Shown here piece after piece: positions 28,521 to 36,128 of a stretch of 64,000 bases of DNA. Source of the stretch: Saccharomycopsis crataegensis (taxonomy: Eukaryota; Ascomycota; Saccharomycetes; Ascoideales; Saccharomycopsidaceae); the NCBI RefSeq assembly GCF_037102585.1, contig NW_027043829.1, positions 1,736,001 to 1,800,000 on the forward strand. The letters are read 5' to 3'. The stretch's first letter is position 1, and each line of letters opens with the position of its first letter. Under the pieces are notes generated by a model. It saw only the letters and a program-made list of their open reading frames with translations, ran no database searches and had not been told where the DNA came from. Position numbers and translations under genes: made by a program.

Positions 28521-29158
28521 ATAAAAGATATCAAAATATTTCTGAAGGAGTAAAAATTCCACCAACAATTTCAACTGTTTTAATTATTATCTACGAGCTT
28601 TGAGGAAAGTCTGGTATCAGTCCAAGTTACCTTTTCTGTTTGTTTTATTGTTTTTTTTCTGTTGCTTTGGTATTACTGGGACGGCTGTACTTCTCATCGC
28701 TGACAATTCCCGATATCTTTTGCGCCATATTGTCCGAGAAGCATCATTACATATGACCTCCTGAACCCTCCTCCTCATTGCATGATTGACATTCTCTATA
28801 ATCTTCAACTGCTCTAAAGGTTCTCATTATTAACATCCATAATATTTGGTGTTTCATCCCTTACATTGACTCTTTACATGTTCTAGTTCCCTCTCATACA
28901 TCTATCCAATCATTAATTCTGCTAGTAGTATTATCATAAACCACGGTCTCCACTTCCTGTGCTTCTTTTTAACTCCATAATATAAATACAGAAGAATTTT
29001 TGCATCCGAGATAGCCCTATTTTCTGTTACTCTGTCTGAATTACAAATTCTGAATCACTTGAAAAGTCCATTCTGCATTTTTTCTTTTTCTTTTTTCAAT
29101 TTCCTTCATCGTCATATTATATTATAGTAATCAACCCATTTATCATAGAAAACAAAAC

Positions 29159-32104
29159 ATGGGCTCAAATGGTCACAGACAATCGGTGGCACCATCGTTT
29201 AACCCACCTCCCCTTCCACATCAACATAGAGTTCCCTCACATCAATTGTCAATAACAAACTTGAAACGTTCGTTGTCAAAATCTTCTTCCATTTCCTCTT
29301 TAAAATCAATATTAAGGCTTCATGGAAATAAAAATGGCGAAGAAGATACGGTTGAAGAATCCAAAACAACCAAGAGGAAGAAAATCCAATTATTCAATGA
29401 ACATTCCTTCAAAAGAAAGAAGTTGTTGAGACTTTTTTCAAGCGAGAGATTTCATCGTGAATCTTCAACTCCTGAACAACAAAAATCTCAAAAACAAGAA
29501 GTCAATGATAGTTCGACTACTACTCAACATATTTCCAATAATCAATCTCTACTGTCATCAGAACTCACCCCAAAATCAAAGCCCTCGCAGATTCCGGTTC
29601 CGATCAACCCATCATCATCAATAACCCAATCACAAAGGCTTCGAAAACAGCAAAGAAATCCCCATTCAAGAAAATCTAGAAAAAAATACACATTATCCAC
29701 AGCACAACCATCAAATATAGAAACCGAGAAATTGAATATCAAAAACTTGGATGCTCTAGATAAAAAGGTTTTCTCGTTTAGCACTGAACAGCATCAGAAA
29801 GAAGTGTCGAGTAGAAGTTCCTCTGGGAATTACAAGTTTGATATGATTAGTGAAGAGCCGGGTCCTAAAACTCTCATCACTAACGCGAAAACCACATTGA
29901 GTTTTGCTTCGAAAAAACATCTAAGACAGCATCAACAACAATTACAAAAAATACCAGAAAGAACAAACCCGCATATTGTAACATCAGCCGCGCATTACAA
30001 CTTGGCCAAGTTCATTAATTCTGATCCCCAAACCCCTTCTCGTGGCAATGATAATACTAATAATAAAGATGATGATATCATCATTAGCTCTGATGATGAA
30101 GAGGCGATACTAGCCAATAGCACTTCGACATCACCAAACACCATCACTGATATTTCAATAAATGAGAATACAATGGCTTCTTCCACGACAGCAATGTCAT
30201 CTCCGCTGACACATATTATTACTACATATTATGATGATGAAGATGAAGAAGAAGCTGATAATCAACTGACTCTGGCAGTTAGTAATGGTAAGAAAGAAAA
30301 TTTTCAAAATGATGATGCTAATTCATCATCGGGATTTTTGAACTACTTCAACGACAATATTGAGAGATTTCATGAAGTTCTTAACAATGGTGGCTCCGAG
30401 AATTCTAAGAAGAAAAAGGACATTATTGAGAGTTTTTGTCTTTCGCAAAAAGTACATAATATAGCTGATGTGGAGGAGCCACGAAATCATCAATTGAAAA
30501 ACCAACAGTCGGCACTGAATAATCGACAAAATGGCAAAGATATAACAGTTAATCAGTTGGCGCACCATTTATCAATGACTAATCTTGGTGACAACAACTT
30601 TTCTGATGCGGTTCAACGCAAAAAACTGACACAACTTATGAATTCAGGGAAAGGAAATCCGAGAGTTAGTGTGCTTGATATTCCAGAGATTGTAGAAAAC
30701 ATTCTTTTTTTCGTTGAGGCATCAATTATTATGCCACTTCAGGACTCCCTGGCTCACCGCAAACCTTTATCAATTGACCATGCGAAATCAATCTATAAGA
30801 ACGACCCGATGGCCAGGGAAGCTTGGAAAGAGCTAAAATCCACTAGAAATCCTAAAAGATTGAATGAAATTGTTTTGGCCAGTTATTTGAAACATGATGC
30901 AAATGGGAAGCATTGTCGGCTGGCAGCTAACAATCTTTATTCTAGTACCACTCCACAAAGTGTGAACAATTTCCGGAATATCAAAATCATCAATGGGACA
31001 ATTTACAATTGCTTGTTTGTCAATAAGTTATGGTATTCCATTGCTCGAAAGCTTATATTTAAAAGGATTTTTTTTTCCAATGATCAGAAGTTCCAGAAAT
31101 TGATCACTGGCTTGAGAACAAATGTGCCTGCGAGCATGGAAAATGGATTGCTTAGACCCAATGAGGAGTTTGAAACTTTGAGAGATCAGCTTAAATCGTC
31201 ATTTTCCAACGTGTTATTGCTTCATAAAATGAAACATGTGACCCAAGACCAAATCAACTTATTGGCAAGTTACATTGTTAATAATGGCGGGAATAAGCTA
31301 CAATGGATTGAATTTTACATTTGTCCTAATATTGTTCCTCCGTTATCATTATTTACTTCTCATCATGATCCAGCCCAAAGATCACGACTCAAGAAGTTAG
31401 TGCTTGCCGGGTGTAACTCGAAGAAAATCAACAATTTTTTCCTCAAGATTGTGGCCACCAATTGTGAAAATTTGGTGAAGATCGACTTGAGATCGTGTGA
31501 ACATTTTACCGATGATGGATTGATGGAGTTTTCTAATTACTGCCAAAAGTTAGAGTATTTGAACGTTGGAAGATTCAAGAACTGTGAACAAATCACCGAT
31601 ATTCTGATTTCTTCCATAATCCGGCACTGTGATAAATTAACCACTTTAGGGTGTGCCGGGTGTTTTATCACCGATTCGTCAATGTTCACTTTAGCTTCCA
31701 GTAGGTCAGGTCAATCGATTGAGAAATTATCCTTGAATAACTGCCTTAAATTGACCGATGCGTCAATCCCTACTTTGCTTGACGAAGGACAATTCCCAAG
31801 ATTAGCGGTATTGGAAGTTCGAAACGTTGTGAATTTTACCAGTTTTGTCCCGATAGTTACTAGGTATCAACAACGGTTGGCGCAAGGAAAGGGTTTTCTT
31901 GTGGAGAATTGTGAAGTATTAGAGAAGAAAATGCTCGAGTGCGAATTCAGTTTGAACCTTGCCAAGTCACGTCAGATCTTAAAAGATATTGAAGAGTGGT
32001 GTAACACGGCGGAAGATGATGGAGATGTGACATTTCAAGAGTTTGTGAAGATAAAAAGGCGTGAATTGGAAATCATGGATGATGAAATGATGGACATTGA
32101 TTGA
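29159..32104 (+). CDS. AMN1: Amn1-like F-box/leucine-rich-repeat protein
   Basis: The 981-residue product ends in an AMN1-type leucine-rich-repeat region (about residues 740-900: LVKIDLRSCEHFTDDGLMEF, CDKLTTLGCAGCFITDSSMF, IEKLSLNNCLKLTDASIPTL). This strongly resembles Amn1, which opposes the mitotic exit network and sets daughter-cell separation in S. cerevisiae. F-box-like pieces come before it: LDIPEIVENILFFV near residue 503 and NCLFVNKLWYSIARKLIF near 615. They are about 110 residues apart, so the F-box seems interrupted by an insert. The first 500 residues are Ser/Gln/Asn-rich and probably disordered, with acidic runs near 305 and 360. S. cerevisiae Amn1 has 549 residues, so this copy is much longer at the N terminus. 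The LRR assignment is strong; one-to-one orthology is probable. Confidence 0.8.
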   Translation: MGSNGHRQSVAPSFNPPPLPHQHRVPSHQLSITNLKRSLSKSSSISSLKSILRLHGNKNGEEDTVEESKTTKRKKIQLFNEHSFKRKKLLRLFSSERFHRESSTPEQQKSQKQEVNDSSTTTQHISNNQSLLSSELTPKSKPSQIPVPINPSSSITQSQRLRKQQRNPHSRKSRKKYTLSTAQPSNIETEKLNIKNLDALDKKVFSFSTEQHQKEVSSRSSSGNYKFDMISEEPGPKTLITNAKTTLSFASKKHLRQHQQQLQKIPERTNPHIVTSAAHYNLAKFINSDPQTPSRGNDNTNNKDDDIIISSDDEEAILANSTSTSPNTITDISINENTMASSTTAMSSPLTHIITTYYDDEDEEEADNQLTLAVSNGKKENFQNDDANSSSGFLNYFNDNIERFHEVLNNGGSENSKKKKDIIESFCLSQKVHNIADVEEPRNHQLKNQQSALNNRQNGKDITVNQLAHHLSMTNLGDNNFSDAVQRKKLTQLMNSGKGNPRVSVLDIPEIVENILFFVEASIIMPLQDSLAHRKPLSIDHAKSIYKNDPMAREAWKELKSTRNPKRLNEIVLASYLKHDANGKHCRLAANNLYSSTTPQSVNNFRNIKIINGTIYNCLFVNKLWYSIARKLIFKRIFFSNDQKFQKLITGLRTNVPASMENGLLRPNEEFETLRDQLKSSFSNVLLLHKMKHVTQDQINLLASYIVNNGGNKLQWIEFYICPNIVPPLSLFTSHHDPAQRSRLKKLVLAGCNSKKINNFFLKIVATNCENLVKIDLRSCEHFTDDGLMEFSNYCQKLEYLNVGRFKNCEQITDILISSIIRHCDKLTTLGCAGCFITDSSMFTLASSRSGQSIEKLSLNNCLKLTDASIPTLLDEGQFPRLAVLEVRNVVNFTSFVPIVTRYQQRLAQGKGFLVENCEVLEKKMLECEFSLNLAKSRQILKDIEEWCNTAEDDGDVTFQEFVKIKRRELEIMDDEMMDID

Positions 32105-33027
32105 GACTGAAATCAATAGTGAAAAAAACTGAAGAACTCGTCAGCGTTTGATACGCTGGAAACACTTTAGATGATCATGTCCATTATTTCCATTTTTGAT
32201 TAGGTTTCTTGCATTGTCTCATTTGGTTATACAATGGTGGTCAGAAAGAGAAACAAAAATGATAACTGTACTAGATGATAATTAATCTAGTGACTGTATA
32301 TTAAATGTTGATATGATAATAAATTGTGCACACACGCCCAATACCCATATAGTATAATATAATCTAACCATTAATATCTTGCTACTTATTGAAAGTTGTG
32401 TTGTTCATCTAGAATTGAAAATGTACATTCATTCTTTTACGAAAAGTCAAATGTAAGCACGCACAATATCCTCATTTTATACTTCCCCGAGTAATAGGGT
32501 TATTTATTAAATTGGTTTGTATTTATTTATTTTCTATATCAATTATGATACTTTCACTCATGGTTCACTGTTTATTGGCATATTTATTATCTTGAAAAAG
32601 AAAAAATAAAGATAATCATCGGATTCAGTAACACCACCTGGAGATGGCGGCTGATAGAAGCAGAGATTTTGATGATGTTTTTTTTTTTTTTTTTACAATA
32701 TTGATCCTTATATATTCAATGAATTTTGGAAGCTCAAAACGCACTGGTCTACCCGATATAAGTATGGTTTGCACCGATTAGTCACTGTAGTTTCGCAAAA
32801 CTTCCGCGATTCGATCGTTATCTCGGAGTTTTTTTTCGACGATCGTAAATCGCCGACACTGATTAGATAAACGATTTATCTCCTCTATTTATACTCCCTA
32901 CATTATAAATATCTGGAAATTCCCCCCCTCTTCAGTCTCTCACAACTATCTTTCTCTATCAATAACAATATAATATTATCTTAGAGATTATTAACACATT
33001 CCACTCACTTAAAATCAAACAACAATA
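32105..33027. other. Intergenic: AMN1 3' end and RidA-family promoter
   Basis: 923 bases without a supported gene. Visible features are a poly(T) run near 32679-32694, two CGATCG cores (about 32813 and 32840), a facing GATAA/TTATC pair at 32866-32880, and a CT-rich leader from about 32920 before the ATG at 33028. Confidence 0.5.
32866..32880. promoter_or_regulatory. Facing GATAA / TTATC pair
   Basis: GATAA at 32866-32870 faces TTATC at 32876-32880 with a five-base gap, about 150 bases before the RidA-family ATG. Paired GATA motifs are the typical sites of nitrogen-responsive GATA factors (Gln3, Gat1, Dal80). Use is inferred. Confidence 0.35.
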
Positions 33028-33414
33028 ATGGCCGTCGCAATCACCACCGAACAACTCGGCAGACCATCGGGTCTCATTTCCCCAGCTTACAAGTCCAATG
33101 GATTGGTATTCGCTTCTGGCCATGTGGGTATGGATTATTCCACCAACAGTCTCAAGGAAACCGTCGAGGAACAAACCGTCCAGGCCATTGAAAACTTGAA
33201 GAAAACCGTGGAAGCCGCGGGATCATCATTATCCAAGGTCATCAAGATCTCCCTCTTCATTAGTGACGGAGCAGACAGTGCCAAAGTCAATGCCATTTAC
33301 AAACAATACTTCCCTAACAAACCAGCCAGATATTGCGTGGTGGTCCAATTCCCAAATAAAAAAATCAAGGTCGAAATGGATTGCGTCGCCGAATACAGTC
33401 AAAGTCACTTGTGA
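33028..33414 (+). CDS. RidA (YjgF/YER057c/UK114) family protein
   Basis: The 128-residue product has the usual RidA length. Diagnostic parts are LVFASGHVGMD (strand 2 with its Gly), the helix EQTVQAIENLKKTVEAAG, VIKISLFISD, and the ligand-binding loop PARYCVVVQFP with Arg101, followed by KVEMDCVA with Glu116. RidA enzymes hydrolyse reactive enamine/imine intermediates made by PLP enzymes such as threonine dehydratase. S. cerevisiae has Hmf1 (cytosolic) and Mmf1 (mitochondrial). This protein has no obvious mitochondrial presequence and differs clearly from both (for instance no Leu-Pro after the Arg loop), so I assign only the family. Its codons look biased toward high expression. Confidence 0.9.
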   Translation: MAVAITTEQLGRPSGLISPAYKSNGLVFASGHVGMDYSTNSLKETVEEQTVQAIENLKKTVEAAGSSLSKVIKISLFISDGADSAKVNAIYKQYFPNKPARYCVVVQFPNKKIKVEMDCVAEYSQSHL

Positions 33415-33865
33415 TGTCAGTAACCGTTATGGAAAATAGATATTGATATGTACTTCAATATAGAAAATAATAATAATAATGTTGATTTGATAATTGTAAT
33501 TATTGAAATCGATGGCTGTGGGATATGTCTCCTTCATTTCAAGTTATATTTCGTGCTTGCTCCAAATCAAAATCAACCGAGGTTCCTCCTACAACATCTA
33601 TACCACCAAGATAATTACGCATTAATAAAATATTAATAACTAAAGATTGATGATTTTCAAACGTACTATACAAAAAAAAAAAAGATAAATCCCACCCAAA
33701 CAAAAAAAAAATAAAATAAAAAAGAACAATATGTGTAATAAAATAAAACAGTAATTCCATCTTCTCCAGCAAGTAGGAAGTCTTTAATAAAAGTGATTGT
33801 CTTCCCCCCTTCTTTTGATATTATACATCTCTCCGATATACCATAATCATATATATACTTTTAGT
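33415..33865. other. Convergent 3' region
   Basis: AT-rich sequence between the RidA-family gene and the LGE1-like gene, with A-rich runs near 33671-33725. No gene is supported. Confidence 0.5.
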
Positions 33866-34705
33866 TTAACCGAACTCGCTAAACAATCCTTCACTAGCCA
33901 CAATTTTTTCCAATCCATCATCTCTTAACTGGCTTAGAAGTTTACCATTTCTTTCAAATCTTCCCAAATTTTCAACCGCCCATTCCTTCGTGATCCTTGC
34001 CAAGAACGCCTCGTCCATTTTCTTGTTGATTTCATCTAATTCATCAAGATCTTTTTTAAATTTATCAATGAATGCCTTCTCTTTATATTTCGGCTTAGGG
34101 ACATCGATTCCTTTAACACCAGTGGTCACATCTATATCAGAAATTTTCAACAACTTTGCCCAGATCCTGGAGCTATCTAAATTCATTTTATCCTTTGATG
34201 TCTTCACTGTGACATTTGATAATGTCGTCCCAGATGAGCCTGTCGATCCAGGCGGTCCACTAGTATTTAATGATGATCCAAGCTTCTCTGGCAATGACAA
34301 ACTGCCAGCATCATAGTTCTTTATAGGGGCTGGAGATTTTGAAAGTCTGCTTGGTAAACTATCGCCGAAATTATTGCTCATATTAGGATCATTATTGACA
34401 CTTTTGTAATTGTTGTTTGGATTATAGTATTGATTAGAATTAGCATCATACCCTCTGTACGGTTTGCTAATTCCTTGACCACTACTACTGCCCCTGTAGC
34501 TTCCGCCATTGCTATATCCACCACGGTATCCCTTGTTGCTATTGTATTTATAATAACTCCCATCATTTGAATCATAAGAACTACCTCTACCACCATTATA
34601 AGAACTATACCCCCGGCCACGCGAATTACTTCCTCTGTATGATCCTCGGCCTTTCCCATAAGAGCCACGATAGTAAGGTTGGTAACCACCGTAACCGTCA
34701 CTCAT
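33866..34705 (-). CDS. LGE1: Probable Lge1-like protein (Bre1 partner)
   Basis: The 279-residue product has a striking first third made of Gly, Tyr, Ser, Arg and Asn (GGYQPYYRGSYGKGRGSYRG), a low-complexity, phase-separation-prone type. A Ser/Pro linker and a helical, charged C-terminal third follow (about residues 205-270: KEKAFIDKFKKDLDELDEIN, KKMDEAFLARITKEWAVENL), which is likely a coiled coil. This is the architecture of Lge1, which condenses around the ubiquitin ligase Bre1 and promotes histone H2B mono-ubiquitination. S. cerevisiae Lge1 is slightly longer (332). Low-complexity sequence alone cannot prove orthology, so confidence rests on the C-terminal helical part and the order of domains. 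Confidence 0.6.
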   Translation of the reverse strand: MSDGYGGYQPYYRGSYGKGRGSYRGSNSRGRGYSSYNGGRGSSYDSNDGSYYKYNSNKGYRGGYSNGGSYRGSSSGQGISKPYRGYDANSNQYYNPNNNYKSVNNDPNMSNNFGDSLPSRLSKSPAPIKNYDAGSLSLPEKLGSSLNTSGPPGSTGSSGTTLSNVTVKTSKDKMNLDSSRIWAKLLKISDIDVTTGVKGIDVPKPKYKEKAFIDKFKKDLDELDEINKKMDEAFLARITKEWAVENLGRFERNGKLLSQLRDDGLEKIVASEGLFSEFG

Positions 34706-34901
34706 TCTGCGTTTTTTTTTATTATTATTTGATTGTTATCCAGTTATATAATACAGAGGGAAAGAATTTATATGGTACGATGCAGAGGATGACTTTATGA
34801 ATTTTTCATTTGTAATTTTTCTTTATTGTATGCATTGCTTGGTGCACGGGTGGGTGTAATGATGATATATTTAGCTACAGACACATTTTCATCATGAGAA
34901 A

Positions 34902-35738
34902 TCAATCAATCTCATCATCGTTCTCACTGATTGAACCTTCACTGTTTGATTCCAGTGATGTTCCGTGATTTCTTGGTTCTTTCCGATTTCTCTGGGGGAA
35001 ATCGAGTGAAAACTGCCATTCAAACAATTTCTCAAAACTTTTCGATGAAGAAGAGTTTGATAACACCTGGAAATAGGAGGAAATAGGAGGAATGTACCTG
35101 GGAGCACTCCTTGCAAACTTATTTTCAGAAGTACATGAGCTATTCCTACTGGGGAAAATTGGTGGACAAAGTTGGTGCTCGTCTGTGCTATGTGAGGGAT
35201 TGTAAGTGTAAGAATAGTTTGATGGATTTATGGGTGGTGATTCCCTATTATTATAATCATCACTTTCGTAGTTACTCTCCGATGGGTTATTATTATTTTC
35301 TACGTTTTCATAGTCTTTTTCTCGCTTCCTGGTTTCAATGGTTGTCGAAATGATATCTTCACTCAACCCGGTATCAGGAAGGCTCGAAAGGGGACTGACC
35401 CAAGAAAGCGCCGCCAACAGTTGTTTTCTACTTTTCTCGGAACTTGAACATCCTGTTGTATCGGTGGTGGTGATCCTCAAAATTTTTTGATTATTAGTCG
35501 TTTCCGGCAAGGAAGCCAGTGATGGCAATGGTGGCGCCGCCTCAATGCCAATACTGGATGTTTTAGGAAAGCAGCCAATGTTTGTTTGGTAAACAGGAGA
35601 AGTTTTTCTATTCCCTGGTTCCTCCTGGAATGCATTATCATTCTCGGTTATTGTGTTGCTGTGTAAACGCTTCTCATGGTTTGAGGTATCAGATCCTTTG
35701 GATTTTTCAGACATATCATTATCACGGTCATAAGACAT
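34902..35738 (-). CDS. Unidentified Ser/Asn-rich protein
   Basis: A 278-residue frame from the ATG at 35738; three codons upstream are open only with TTG. I recognise no domain. The sequence is rich in Ser, Asn, Pro and Glu and probably mostly disordered. The more ordered-looking parts are KQLLAALSWVSPLSSLPDTG near residue 107 and SAPRYIPPISSYFQVLSNSS near 210. There is no signal peptide or membrane segment. Many SP/TP pairs could be phosphorylation sites. It lies between LGE1-like and PFK2 on the same strand. It could be a fast-evolving regulator; I assign no function. Confidence 0.6.
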   Translation of the reverse strand: MSYDRDNDMSEKSKGSDTSNHEKRLHSNTITENDNAFQEEPGNRKTSPVYQTNIGCFPKTSSIGIEAAPPLPSLASLPETTNNQKILRITTTDTTGCSSSEKSRKQLLAALSWVSPLSSLPDTGLSEDIISTTIETRKREKDYENVENNNNPSESNYESDDYNNRESPPINPSNYSYTYNPSHSTDEHQLCPPIFPSRNSSCTSENKFARSAPRYIPPISSYFQVLSNSSSSKSFEKLFEWQFSLDFPQRNRKEPRNHGTSLESNSEGSISENDDEID

Positions 35739-36128
35739 CTTAGTCAATGTAATGATGGTTTTGGGAAATCATTTTTGTGAAAAAAAAAAAAAAATGTGCC
35801 TTTTCTATTGTTTGTTTAGTGGTATTCCACGTTCATATGCAATGTTGAGAAAGTGACACAAAATTAATTACCGGATAACATGGCGTGGTCGCAAGTTATG
35901 ATCATGGCCATAAAAAGCAATACAAATAATAAATACCGATATCTGATGGATCCAATACAGTTTATGTGTGGTGGAGTTAATCAACATGTAAAATAATTCA
36001 TTTTATTAACAAAAATCAAAAAAATCGTCACGTCATTGTGAAAGTAAGTTTTCTAGTGTAAAACTTAAACTAGAAAATTGTTAATAATTCGTCCAAAGAT
36101 AAAATAAAAACAAAAAAAGGAGGAATCA
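35739..36128. other. Intergenic: PFK2 3' end and promoter of the unknown gene
   Basis: 390 AT-rich bases with an A-run near 35781-35793 and no recognised motif or RNA gene. Confidence 0.45.

Larger units (their letters stand above)
26945..29158. other. Long divergent promoter: small GPI gene / AMN1
   Basis: About 2.2 kb without a convincing gene. From the left it holds a TATATAA, a GC-rich island (about 27085-27170), a mixed AT-rich middle, a polypurine tract (28105-28190), two CACGTG boxes (28503-28520) and the T-rich AMN1 leader (about 29079-29100). Short minus-strand frames at 28211-28456 and 28617-28808 lack support; the second would need a non-ATG start. Confidence 0.5.

Noticed and set aside
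28617-28808. Basic 63-residue minus-strand frame
   Set aside because: Needs a TTG start and has no recognisable domain.
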